From assembly GCA_003512125.1 (NCBI GenBank), contig DOSQ01000134.1:1-9645 (forward strand): DNA of 9,645 nt, in the 5' to 3' direction. Positions 1 to 6,267 of the stretch are shown piece after piece; the first letter of the stretch is position 1; every line of letters starts with the position of its first letter. The notes under the pieces were generated by a model. The model was not told where the DNA came from and ran no database searches. It worked only from the letters and a program-made list of their open reading frames with translations. Origin of the DNA: Acidaminococcaceae bacterium (GTDB taxonomy: Bacteria > Bacillota > Negativicutes > Acidaminococcales > Acidaminococcaceae). A program made the translations under genes and the position numbers.

Positions 1-227
1 TAACATTTATTATTCTGGGGGGAACGATTATTCCTTTTACCCTGTTTCTGGCAGGGGTGAAACTTATCGGGCCGACGAAAGCGTCGCTTATCAGCTGTTT
101 TGAACCCCTCGCCACAATCCTCTTCACCGTTTTCTTTTTGGGGACCGTGTTGCTTCCTGTCGATTACGCAGGGATGGCGTTCATTATGATTACGGTATTT
201 TTGTTAAGCGTGAAGAAAAATACGTGA
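1..227 (+). CDS. EamA/DMT-family transporter, C-terminal fragment
   Basis: This is the last 74 codons of a drug/metabolite-transporter (EamA) protein, read in the frame beginning at base 3 and ending at TGA 225-227; the 5' part lies outside the window. What is seen is three hydrophobic stretches, a short KKNT tail, and the EamA-repeat signature PTKASLISCFEPLATI near the start of the second-to-last helix. In this family the protein is an inner-membrane exporter or importer of small metabolites with ten helices; the substrate cannot be told from this piece. It is followed by a candidate intrinsic terminator, so it appears to be the last gene of its transcript and separate from the operon that starts at 717. 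Confidence 0.85.
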   Translation, partial: TFIILGGTIIPFTLFLAGVKLIGPTKASLISCFEPLATILFTVFFLGTVLLPVDYAGMAFIMITVFLLSVKKNT

Positions 228-251
228 AGGTTATAAACGCAAGGAAGGGAT

Positions 252-283
252 AAATGAGCGTGGATTACGTTCATCATTTTTTG
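252..283 (+). terminator. Intrinsic terminator after EamA gene
   Basis: ATGAGCG (254-260) pairs with CGTTCAT (268-274), including one G-U pair, around a 7-nt loop. A run of six T follows at 277-282. The position, 25 bases after the EamA stop, fits a terminator. The stem is only moderately strong. Confidence 0.5.
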
Positions 284-307
284 TGCCCGGGGGATTTTTG
301 CTATAAT
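278..307 (+). promoter_or_regulatory. Candidate upstream promoter (P1), extended -10
   Basis: TATAAT at 302-307 is preceded by TGC, giving an extended -10. The best -35 is weak: TTTTTG at 278-283 with 18-bp spacing. It overlaps the T-run of the EamA terminator. It would start transcription near 314, upstream of the second promoter. Confidence 0.4.
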
Positions 308-347
308 GAATAAAAGAGTCGCTGAGTATTTGGGGGAGAAACCTGAC

Positions 348-375
348 TTGAAGTAATGGAACAATATGTTATAAT
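348..375 (+). promoter_or_regulatory. Sigma-70-type promoter (P2) for leader and envelope operon
   Basis: TTGAAG (348-353), 16-bp spacer, TATAAT (370-375), with TG at 367-368 giving an extended -10. The flanking DNA is very A+T rich. The predicted start is near 382. No promoter of similar quality is seen between here and the gene at 717, so this is the best candidate promoter for the envelope operon. Confidence 0.6.
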
Positions 376-414
376 AAATATAATAATAGTATAATTAAAA
401 AGTAATTCCAAAAC

Positions 415-522
415 GTGAGCATTATAAAAGATAAAGACGAAAGAAGTACGAAGCGAAAGAGCGCGCTCGCGGGTGTTAAAGAGACTGTAAAAAATACAAA
501 AAAGTTCCGTAAAAGGGGTTGA
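415..522 (+). CDS. Doubtful 35-aa basic peptide in the leader
   Basis: A GTG at 415 opens 35 sense codons ending at TGA 520-522. The product is rich in Lys and Arg (KDKDER, TKRKS, NTKKFRKRG) and has no hydrophobic segment. An in-frame TAA at 403-405 limits the start to this GTG, or ATT at 421. No good ribosome binding site precedes it; only an AAAAAG-like tract is seen. The composition could simply reflect the purine-rich DNA. If it is translated it would lie wholly inside the leader of the envelope operon, where translation could affect folding of the terminator downstream. I do not recognise a family. Confidence 0.15.
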   Translation: MSIIKDKDERSTKRKSALAGVKETVKNTKKFRKRG

Positions 523-614
523 CAGGAAATGTCAGGTCGGACTACGCTTTTCAGAGTAGAGCAGAGCAGAGCAGTAGCTAACTGCGCCCTTTTGCAATTA
601 CATATAAAACAGGT

Positions 615-666
615 TAACCGTTTGATGTAACATGATGCATGTTGCATTAAGCGGTTATTTTGTTTT
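615..666 (+). terminator. Strong intrinsic terminator / attenuator stem
   Basis: An 18-bp stem with three G-U pairs and no mismatch joins 616-633 to 639-656 around the loop GATGC; T615-A657 can add a 19th pair. TTTTGTTTT follows at 658-666. It lies 50 bases before the start codon at 717, with no clear promoter in between. It therefore either ends a small RNA or acts as a conditional terminator for the operon. Confidence 0.75.
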
Positions 667-702
667 CCAGGGTAATTTGCTTACGTGTCAACCGGTAAAG
701 AC

Positions 703-708
703 GGAGGG
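703..708 (+). promoter_or_regulatory. Ribosome binding site that fixes the TTG start at 717
   Basis: GGAGGG is 8 bases before TTG 717. The competing ATG at 710 is only one base away from it and opens a 28-codon dead-end frame, so TTG is the better start. Confidence 0.7.
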
Positions 709-716
709 AATGTCCA

Positions 717-1097
717 TTGAGCGGAGGTATTTTAGTTGGTTTAGCGATTGCGTGCTGTGTGGCAGGTTTTGTTCTGAACAGCAGGTATTCAAATAAATAC
801 GGCGAAGCGGCGGTACAGTGGAGACCTTTCGTTTTACAATTTGTATTTCTTTGCGGTGTGTTATCGCAGCTCCCCGGCGATGGGATATCCTGCTGGTTCT
901 TATTCTGGGCAATCGGTGTAGTAATTTCTTGTGCAGCAGGCTTGTGGATGTGCCGACAACATGCAAAGCGTCAACAGGCCGGAGCTGATGACACGGTTGC
1001 CGCCATGGCAGCGCAGGTGATTTTGCCCATTGGTATAGCAATTGTGGTTCTGTTGGTTGCCGGTATGATAGCGTTTGGCTTTCTTTGGGATCATTAA
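717..1097 (+). CDS. Small polytopic membrane protein (unknown function)
   Basis: A 126-aa hydrophobic protein starting at TTG, chosen for its SD spacing. Hydrophobic segments are at about residues 4-20, 36-52, 56-78 and 97-122, so three or four membrane passes are likely. Segment 1 runs straight from the N-terminus with no cleavage site. A charged, hydrophilic stretch at about 80-95 (RQHAKRQQAGADD) links the last two segments and is probably cytoplasmic. I do not recognise a family. It is the first gene of the operon, 45 bases ahead of the next gene, whose product is secreted. That context suggests a membrane partner for the exported proteins downstream, but the sequence does not show a function. 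Confidence 0.75.
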   Translation: MSGGILVGLAIACCVAGFVLNSRYSNKYGEAAVQWRPFVLQFVFLCGVLSQLPGDGISCWFLFWAIGVVISCAAGLWMCRQHAKRQQAGADDTVAAMAAQVILPIGIAIVVLLVAGMIAFGFLWDH

Positions 1098-1142
1098 TTC
1101 ATGATGAGATACATAGATTTTATGGGGAGGTGAAAATTCGGT

Positions 1143-2057
1143 ATGAGAAAAAGCGTGCAATTCGGTATGGCAGCGTTGTGTTTTGCATTCACTCTGTTTT
1201 CTGTTACTGACGTGGCGACTGCAGCCCCAAAAGCAGAAAAGGCCGGGGAACGTTCTGTAGCGAACTGGTATTGGAGCGATGAGGGCGAAATATGGCCGCC
1301 TGCTGCCGGACGGTATGAACGGAAAAATGACAACGGTGTGACAAATGCGTATATCAATGTAACGGTGCTGCCGGATCAATGGCCGGTGATCACACTGCGC
1401 GCCTGTGATTACAATGGAACCGATGATGAAAAAGGCTGGGAAGCGTTATCCCAGGCTCCGGCTGTCGCACTGGGCGGGCAGATTATCGGTCTGGCAATCA
1501 CGGATTCCCCTCCGGACAAGAAATATATCAAAGCAGGAATGAAGCCTGTCCAACTCCGTCTGGGCGCCCAGTTCGCCACTGGCGCCGAAGTCCGGGGTAT
1601 CCATAGAGGAAACGGGACTGGGTCCATGCTGGATGATGCACAGATCCAGCTGATGCATGCCGGCGTCACTTCGGAAAAAGACGGACTGGTTCTGGACTAT
1701 TTCGGGCATAACGGACTCACCCTGCCGGATGTACGCGGCAAATATGAATTGAATAAAAACCGTACGCCGAGGGCTGACGAGTTTGCTGCCTGTGCGTTGG
1801 TCGCCTCACTGCCTGAAAACGAAACTGACACCGACTTTACGGATAAGACGCTGCAGATCATACCCGAAGCTGTGACGGGAAGTATGATGCCGAAATACAA
1901 ATACATCATAAAGAATTACGGCTTTGCCGTTAAAGTATTCCAAAATGGTAAACTGCTCCGCACCTTCATGGTGCCGAAAGATTTAAGCGCCGTGTACCGT
2001 TTCGACAGTGATGGCGGCGATGTGATGATTTACAATATCGACGGGTCGAAAGGATGA
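1143..2057 (+). CDS. Secreted protein with C-terminal DLSAVYR domain (unknown function)
   Basis: A 304-aa protein starting at ATG 1143 behind GGGGAGGTGA (about 9-bp spacing). A signal peptide is clear: basic MRK, a hydrophobic core at 5-22, and ATA|A at about 25-28 for signal peptidase I. The mature part is hydrophilic and rich in short beta-type segments, with few Cys and no enzyme motif I can name. Three pieces resemble the fourth gene of the operon: an N-terminal GRYERKND stretch (about 56-63), an LPDVRGKYEL piece (194-203), and the C-terminal block LLRTFMVPKDLSAVYRFD (271-288) followed by an IY-containing tail. The two proteins therefore look like paralogs sharing an exported domain of about 200 residues. 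It is probably a periplasmic or cell-surface protein. The family is unrecognised. Confidence 0.8.
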   Translation: MRKSVQFGMAALCFAFTLFSVTDVATAAPKAEKAGERSVANWYWSDEGEIWPPAAGRYERKNDNGVTNAYINVTVLPDQWPVITLRACDYNGTDDEKGWEALSQAPAVALGGQIIGLAITDSPPDKKYIKAGMKPVQLRLGAQFATGAEVRGIHRGNGTGSMLDDAQIQLMHAGVTSEKDGLVLDYFGHNGLTLPDVRGKYELNKNRTPRADEFAACALVASLPENETDTDFTDKTLQIIPEAVTGSMMPKYKYIIKNYGFAVKVFQNGKLLRTFMVPKDLSAVYRFDSDGGDVMIYNIDGSKG

Positions 2058-2132
2058 TGAACAGATCCTCTGCATGGAATGGAAACAAGGGAGGATTGTA
2101 TTATTCAGGTTGTTTAAAATTTATATACATTT

Positions 2133-2140
2133 AAGGAGGT
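2133..2140 (+). promoter_or_regulatory. Ribosome binding site that fixes the start at 2149
   Basis: AAGGAGGT is a near-perfect SD, 8 bases before ATG 2149. The reading frame is open back to ATG 2074, but that longer start would put 25 non-signal residues ahead of a good signal peptide. Confidence 0.8.
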
Positions 2141-2148
2141 TTGTTATT

Positions 2149-2832
2149 ATGGATCGGGCGCGAAAAATAATAGCCCTAAGCCTTGTGGCGGTATTTCTTG
2201 TTACCGTGACAGTGTTTGCTGCCGTAAAAGGGTTTTCGTCAAAAGTAACATTTAACGGTACAAAAGGCTTTGCGTGGATGTCTTGGGCAGGACATACTTC
2301 GCAAAGGGGAGCTTATATCCTGGATAGCAAGAATAAAAGAATCGCGAATTTTAAAGTCATGAAGCCCCAAAAAGTGTATAAAAAGAATAATACAACTTAC
2401 GGGTATTACTCATACCGGCTTAACATGTCCCGGTTTAAGGCCGGAAAATACAAACTGGTCACGTATAAGCCGTATTACAATTGGGGTGAAGAATATATAA
2501 CGATTCCTTTTACATACCCTGGTGCTTCTTTTCTGCAATATCATTCTACAAAGGTTATCCGGAACGATAACGGCGACCTGATGCAGCGGTTATATTTCAA
2601 ACGGAATAATGCCAGAGGAAAAGGTTTGCATTTCCAGATATTCAACAATAAAAATCAACTGGTGCGCAGTTTCAACTTCAAGTCGAGTAATTCTAACCAG
2701 TGGTTCTGTTTCGACTGGAACGGCTGGGCTGCAAAGAATTCGGGCAGACGTTCTCCCCGAGGTGTATATACGATTAAGTACTGGGTTGACGGCAGAACGC
2801 CCCGTACGGCAAAATTCAGGCTGGCACTGTAA
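2149..2832 (+). CDS. Secreted two-domain Ig-like protein, FlgD-Ig-like C-terminus
   Basis: A 227-aa exported protein. The signal peptide has basic DRARK, a hydrophobic core at 7-22, and VFA|A at about 22-25. The mature protein is strongly basic and rich in Tyr, Asn, Lys and Arg. Residues 146-216 look like a FlgD-type Ig-like domain: HFQIFNNKNQLVRSF, then DWNG at 189-192 and SPRGVYTIKY at 202-211, which are the usual W-G and P-x-G-x-Y landmarks of that fold. Residues 35-106 repeat the same plan (AYILDSKNKRIANF, then SRFKAGKYKLVTY), so the protein seems to be two tandem Ig-like units. FlgD-Ig domains in exported proteins serve as structural or adhesive modules; here that role is inferred. Its stop is 14 bases before the next start, whose SD overlaps the stop region, so the two are cotranscribed. 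Confidence 0.8.
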   Translation: MDRARKIIALSLVAVFLVTVTVFAAVKGFSSKVTFNGTKGFAWMSWAGHTSQRGAYILDSKNKRIANFKVMKPQKVYKKNNTTYGYYSYRLNMSRFKAGKYKLVTYKPYYNWGEEYITIPFTYPGASFLQYHSTKVIRNDNGDLMQRLYFKRNNARGKGLHFQIFNNKNQLVRSFNFKSSNSNQWFCFDWNGWAAKNSGRRSPRGVYTIKYWVDGRTPRTAKFRLAL

Positions 2833-2846
2833 GGAGGCGTAAGGAA

Positions 2847-4274
2847 ATGAAACGAAATATAAAGATAACAAAGCTTGCGGTTTTTATGCTGACGCTGCTT
2901 GTAATGCTGGCCGTTTCCGCTGTGGGCATGGCCAAAGGCAGCGAGGAATGGAAAAAGGCGGAAGGCAATTATACATGGAAAGAAAGCTCCCAGTACAACA
3001 ACGGGCACCTCATTATTAAACCCATGGAAGAAGGTCTCTTCCTGTTTGAATTTGACGTAATGCGGGGCAGTGAAGCGGAAGACAGTTCATATGATTTCAG
3101 TACGGCCGGCATTTTACTGGTCAATGATAACGGCGTGGGCGAAGCTGAATTTGATGTAGATAAAAAACCGGTGAAACTGACATTTACCCTGAAAGACAAA
3201 ACGATTACCGTGAAACAGGAAGGCGGCATGCCGGCTGATGTGAGCGGCGCTTATGAGTTTATGGAAAAGGGATTTGATGTTTCGGAAGCGGCGGCGATGG
3301 CAGTCCTGGAAGGAATTTCCCCGGTAAAGACCAGCCTGAACAGTGCTAACAGACCGTACCGGCTGATATATGCTCATGAAGCCGTTGGAGGTTGGTTCTA
3401 TGATATACGGGCCATTCATCAGCCGGATAACAAACTGTTTGCCCGGTTCCTGGTGGCAGCAGACCTGACTGCGGTCTACCGCAACGATGATGTTAAGAAC
3501 CCGAAGCTGATTTACGGTTCTCCTGCTACCATGCTCACGACAAAGAAAGCGCCCCTGTTACCGGAAGAAGAGGAAGAAGATGTTCCCGTGCTGGAAGGGG
3601 CTACTGAGGAAAAGACAGATGGGAAAGATGCAGACGCCAAGGACAACCTGTTTACTGTCAGTGCCGTGGTGAATGTGGAACCGGCAGACCCTGCCATTAA
3701 AGTAGGGGAAAGCAGCAAACTGACAGTTACCGTTCCTGGCAATCTGAAATATAAATTGTCCGATTTAAAATCCAGCGCCGACGACAAGGTCAGCGTGGCC
3801 AGTGACGGTACGCTAGCCGCCAAAGCTGACGGTGTGGTGACGATCACCGGAAAATTAACCGTAGATAATGCCTCCCGTGATTTTAAGGTGGAGGTAACCG
3901 CTTACGTCCCAAAGCTGGAGTGCAATGCACTGCCCGCACACGTAGACGTTAACGAAAAACTGGAACTGTCAGCTTACATCACCGGACAGGAAGGGGAGGT
4001 AAAGCCCCAGTGGAGCGTCAGCGACAGCAAGATTGCCGAATTGAAAGACGGTGTGCTTGTGGGTAAGGCTGACGGCGTTGCAGATGTGACCGCCAAATAC
4101 GATAAAATGGAACGCACCTGGAAGGTTGCGGTCGGCAAGGCAGAGCTGCCAAAACCCAAAGCAGGAGAAGCGGACGACAGCGACTTTGATATTTTTGACC
4201 TGTTAATTATTGGCCTGCCGATAGTTCTGATTGGCGGCGGTATCTGGATGTTCATGAAACGCAGAAAGAAATAA
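2847..4274 (+). CDS. Membrane-anchored surface protein with two BIG2-like Ig domains
   Basis: A 475-aa protein starting at ATG 2847, 9 bases after AAGGAGG. The signal peptide covers about 1-29 (core 9-27, GMA|K). Residues 38-230 match the plan of the 304-aa protein encoded two genes upstream, ending in FLVAADLTAVYRND (201-214). An acidic linker follows (PEEEEEDVP and on, about 239-266). Two bacterial Ig-like group 2 (BIG2) repeats occupy about 268-353 and 354-430, with the usual 'I.V.ESSKLTV' opening and 'DGTLAAKADGVVTIT' / 'DGVLVGKADGVADVT' closing motifs. A single helix at 449-470 and a KRRKK tail anchor the C-terminus in the membrane with the bulk outside. BIG2 domains are common in adhesins and envelope proteins. 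Function here is unknown; the operon points to an envelope assembly. Confidence 0.85.
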   Translation: MKRNIKITKLAVFMLTLLVMLAVSAVGMAKGSEEWKKAEGNYTWKESSQYNNGHLIIKPMEEGLFLFEFDVMRGSEAEDSSYDFSTAGILLVNDNGVGEAEFDVDKKPVKLTFTLKDKTITVKQEGGMPADVSGAYEFMEKGFDVSEAAAMAVLEGISPVKTSLNSANRPYRLIYAHEAVGGWFYDIRAIHQPDNKLFARFLVAADLTAVYRNDDVKNPKLIYGSPATMLTTKKAPLLPEEEEEDVPVLEGATEEKTDGKDADAKDNLFTVSAVVNVEPADPAIKVGESSKLTVTVPGNLKYKLSDLKSSADDKVSVASDGTLAAKADGVVTITGKLTVDNASRDFKVEVTAYVPKLECNALPAHVDVNEKLELSAYITGQEGEVKPQWSVSDSKIAELKDGVLVGKADGVADVTAKYDKMERTWKVAVGKAELPKPKAGEADDSDFDIFDLLIIGLPIVLIGGGIWMFMKRRKK

Positions 4275-4335
4275 CAGAATATCCTTATCTGACAAAAAGC
4301 CGTAGAGGATGAAGCAAAAGAAGAAAAAAGTAATG

Positions 4336-4374
4336 AAAAATCGTCCAGTACAACTGGACGATTTTTATCTTTTC
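4336..4374. terminator. Bidirectional intrinsic terminator between convergent genes
   Basis: A perfect 14-bp inverted repeat, AAAAATCGTCCAGT (4336-4349) and its complement (4353-4366), with an ACA loop. T-rich tracts follow on both strands (TTTTTATCTTTTC rightward; TTTTTC...TTTTTTC leftward). It ends the envelope operon and the leftward helicase-like gene. Confidence 0.9.
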
Positions 4375-4397
4375 TAATATACTGACCAGTAGGAAGT

Positions 4398-5909
4398 TCA
4401 AGCCGTCGGAAACAAAATATATTTAAAACACATATAAGCATGATGCAAATCCGATAAATTCGGTTTTCTGTGTGCAAGCCTGCGCCTCAGTTTGGGAGTC
4501 GCAGGTCTTTTTTTGCATTTTACGCGATACGTGTCCGGTACGTTCCGCTTCGCAAGGGCGCGCTTCTGAAAATCCTGCAACAACGTGCGCATCCGTTGAT
4601 CCGGGATCCACACATAAACGGGCTGGGTTGAATCCTGCACGCGTACGTTGGAGCGCCAGATGAACTGTACGAGTTCGGACAACGCGTAATTGTCGTCATT
4701 GAATTTCAGCTCCGGATTCTTTTCCGCTTCTGCCCGATCCGCAAGAAAATGCGTGCAGGTTACGTCAAAGAACCGGTTGCACAGATAGGCCACGCCGGTG
4801 CAGTTGCTGTATTCGTTGGTGGCTTTCGTATTGCAGGGCAGGAACCGACGCAGGGACGGGTAATGCCTTCCGTTACTGCGCAGCAGCTCTTTGTTGGCGT
4901 TAAACGTGGTAAACATAAAGGAATCGCTGCGCACGCCCCGGGCTTTCATGAATTCATAGGCATTGCGGAACTTCTGTTTCAGTTCTTTCAGTCCTGCCTG
5001 GCTTTTATCTTTGGCGGCGCGACTGTACCAGCGTTTGGAGAGGCTGATGTCCATATTAAACGGCTTCCCGTCCAGAATGACCAGTTTCTCAATTCCGTCC
5101 GGATAGGTTTCCATGAACCGGCCGCCGGGATTCCGCATGATGCGCCTGTCGACGATCTGATAATATTCCATATCAATACGGTTTAACGCGCAATACTTGT
5201 GCAGCATGCTGTCCTGCGTCAGGTAGGAAAAGAACCAGCATTCTTTAAAGCAGGAAAACAGTTCCCGTCTCGCGAACGCGATGATGGAAGTGAACCGTCC
5301 ATCTTTATTTCCGTAGGGATACAAGGTGCAGCTGTAACTCAGTTTTTTTACAGCGTCGAATATTTTGTAATCGGAATCGGTTTTTGCGTAATCGCATTTG
5401 GGATTGAATTCGATTGCGCCATTGAGGACTCTGACCATGCCGGTCTGCTGCATCAGTTTAACATCGGCAGGACCGAAACGTATGCTTCCCGGCGGTTCAT
5501 CCAGCTTGTTGCCCACGCCGACCACATCCTGGAAGAGCGGGGGTACTTCGTCGAAAAGCGCTATATAGTGAAACCCGCAACGGTGAAACGCTTCAAGTGT
5601 CTCATCGTTGAACGTGCTCCAGAGCGCATGGGTCGTGACAATGTTTTCGCCGTTACGGATTAAATCCAGGATACTTTTATTATAAGGTTTCGTTTCCGGG
5701 CATTTCAGATTCACCACCGGTGCATACCGGCAGTCCCGTTCCCGGATGGTGGGAACGAACACGATGAAACGCGTAGGTTCCTTGTCATCCCAGCTGTTGT
5801 GAAAGCGGATCCGGTCGATGAGGGTTTCGCTTTTCCCTATGCCCATGGGCGAATCAACGATATTGAATTTCAGCGACTGCTGTTTATGGATCGGTTTACT
5901 GTAATGCAA
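4398..5909 (-). CDS. SF2-helicase-like P-loop ATPase (accessory)
   Basis: A 503-aa protein from a TTG start at 5907-5909 with AGGAGG 7 bases before it. Helicase motifs occur in the right order: Walker A SPMGIGKSE (about 20-28, Lys26), motif Ia FIVFVPTIRERD (48-59), a Ib-like VTTHALW (91-97), Walker B YIALFDEVPP (115-124, Asp120-Glu121), a motif-V-like TNEY...GVAYLCNRF (364-380), and a motif-VI-like Q-x3-R-x3-R in VQFIWRSNVR (414-423). An ATP-driven nucleic-acid helicase or translocase is the natural reading. The helicase core lacks named accessory domains; the C-terminal about 50 residues are very basic (KCKKRP, KLRRRLAHRK) and may bind nucleic acid. Such stand-alone proteins are often plasmid- or phage-linked, but no phage or plasmid genes flank it here. 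It lies alone between two rightward units, suggesting acquisition. The exact family and substrate are not known to me. Confidence 0.75.
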   Translation of the reverse strand: MHYSKPIHKQQSLKFNIVDSPMGIGKSETLIDRIRFHNSWDDKEPTRFIVFVPTIRERDCRYAPVVNLKCPETKPYNKSILDLIRNGENIVTTHALWSTFNDETLEAFHRCGFHYIALFDEVPPLFQDVVGVGNKLDEPPGSIRFGPADVKLMQQTGMVRVLNGAIEFNPKCDYAKTDSDYKIFDAVKKLSYSCTLYPYGNKDGRFTSIIAFARRELFSCFKECWFFSYLTQDSMLHKYCALNRIDMEYYQIVDRRIMRNPGGRFMETYPDGIEKLVILDGKPFNMDISLSKRWYSRAAKDKSQAGLKELKQKFRNAYEFMKARGVRSDSFMFTTFNANKELLRSNGRHYPSLRRFLPCNTKATNEYSNCTGVAYLCNRFFDVTCTHFLADRAEAEKNPELKFNDDNYALSELVQFIWRSNVRVQDSTQPVYVWIPDQRMRTLLQDFQKRALAKRNVPDTYRVKCKKRPATPKLRRRLAHRKPNLSDLHHAYMCFKYILFPTA

Positions 5910-5913
5910 AGAA

Positions 5914-6147
5914 ATGCCTCCTGTTTTTTTGGATTACGGAGTGGAAGCTGTTGCCAAAGACCGGCAGCAGGGTTTATTTCCTTTTTCCGTACAGGAATGT
6001 ATTATACGCTTATCAATCCGGGAATGCAAGCAGGACTGGAATGCTGCAGGTAAACTGCCGGGAGCAGCCGTAATTGAAAAAAAGGAAGTAAACCGTTTTT
6101 GGCGGGTCGGCGTACTGGCAGCTCTCGCGAACAAAGCAATAGAATGA
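5914..6147 (+). CDS. Doubtful 77-aa ORF over the helicase promoter region
   Basis: An open frame from ATG 5914 to TGA 6145-6147. The product has no signal peptide or membrane segment, and ends in a mixed helix-like stretch (VIEKKEVNRF, VLAALANKAIE). No SD precedes ATG 5914; GTG 5941 is an alternative start and also lacks a good SD. The frame runs antisense over the likely 5' UTR and promoter of the leftward helicase-like gene. Its stop overlaps the start of a second small ORF as ATGA, the arrangement seen in translationally coupled pairs. It could be a remnant of a larger gene, a small real gene, or chance. I do not recognise it. Confidence 0.2.
   Translation: MPPVFLDYGVEAVAKDRQQGLFPFSVQECIIRLSIRECKQDWNAAGKLPGAAVIEKKEVNRFWRVGVLAALANKAIE
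5917..5922 (-). promoter_or_regulatory. Ribosome binding site for the TTG start of the helicase-like gene
   Basis: The minus strand reads AGGAGG, 7 bases ahead of TTG 5909-5907. No ATG lies at a better distance, which supports the TTG start. Confidence 0.7.
6001..6029 (-). promoter_or_regulatory. Candidate promoter for the helicase-like gene
   Basis: On the minus strand TTGCAT (6029-6024) is followed after 17 bp by TATAAT (6006-6001). Transcription would start near 5994, giving a leader of about 85 bases before the TTG start. The -10 is perfect; the -35 matches only the TTG half. Confidence 0.4.
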
Positions 6148-6263
6148 ACGAAATGTATGCCATCTGGAGACAGATAAACAGACTGCCTATATTAATAACA
6201 GAGAGCAGGCTGAAAAACCGCACGGCCACTGGAGTTGCGAAAAAAATCCGGTCACTTAAGTGA
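6144..6263 (+). CDS. Doubtful 39-aa ORF coupled by ATGA overlap
   Basis: ATG 6144 overlaps the TGA of the preceding 77-aa ORF (ATGA). It runs 39 codons to TGA 6261-6263, which lies inside the perfect palindrome at 6248-6267. The product is small and basic at its end (NRTATGVAKKIRSLK). There is no independent SD, so expression would need coupling to the upstream ORF, which itself lacks an SD. It may be the tail of a decayed gene. The family is not recognised. Confidence 0.15.
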   Translation: MNEMYAIWRQINRLPILITESRLKNRTATGVAKKIRSLK

Positions 6264-6267
6264 CCGG
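6241..6267 (-). terminator. Perfect 20-bp palindrome, terminator-like on the minus strand
   Basis: CCGGTCACTT followed by its exact complement spans 6248-6267 and can form an 8-bp hairpin with a TTAA loop. Seven A precede it on the plus strand, so leftward transcripts would see hairpin plus U7. No leftward gene lies immediately upstream. The right edge continues as GGGACGGG, which resembles REP-like repeats of Bacillota, so it may instead be a repeat remnant. Confidence 0.5.

Larger units (their letters stand above)
382..716 (+). promoter_or_regulatory. Long untranslated leader with attenuator-like 3' end
   Basis: About 335 bases lie between the predicted transcript start and the first operon gene, with no convincing protein-coding gene. 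From left to right there is a purine-rich AT tract, the hairpin TGACA-GGAAA-TGTCA (520-534), a pentamer repeat GAGCA x3 (about 558-572), the small hairpin GCAGT-AGCTA-ACTGC (571-585), and the strong terminator at 615-666. TTACAT (598-603) plus AAAC (607-610) can pair with GTTT (620-623) plus ATGTAA (625-630), using the terminator's 5' arm. That gives a mutually exclusive antiterminator. I recognise no known riboswitch, T-box, SRP, 6S or RNase P motif. Alternatives are a free-standing small RNA ending at the terminator, or plain intergenic DNA. Confidence 0.4.

Noticed and set aside
306..356. 16-codon ORF just after the P1 -10 box
   Set aside because: Its ATG overlaps the -10 and has no SD; it would lie upstream of or at the transcript start.
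529..630. 33-codon frame in the leader as an annotated gene
   Set aside because: SD spacing is poor (AGGA is one base from ATG, AAGGGG is ten away) and the frame ends in the terminator stem. It is kept only as part of a finding.
710..793. ATG 710 as the first gene's start
   Set aside because: It is one base from the SD and its frame stops after 28 codons; TTG 717 has correct spacing and a long hydrophobic product.
900..1379. Long minus-strand frame across the first two operon genes
   Set aside because: It has no SD, Cys/His-rich shadow composition, and lies opposite well-supported genes.
2074..2148. Longer start for the 227-aa secreted protein
   Set aside because: It would place 25 residues before a good signal peptide, and AAGGAGGT at 2133-2140 clearly serves ATG 2149.
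4749..5663. Plus-strand frames of 145 and 154 codons inside the helicase-like gene
   Set aside because: They are antisense to a protein with ordered helicase motifs and lack SD sites.
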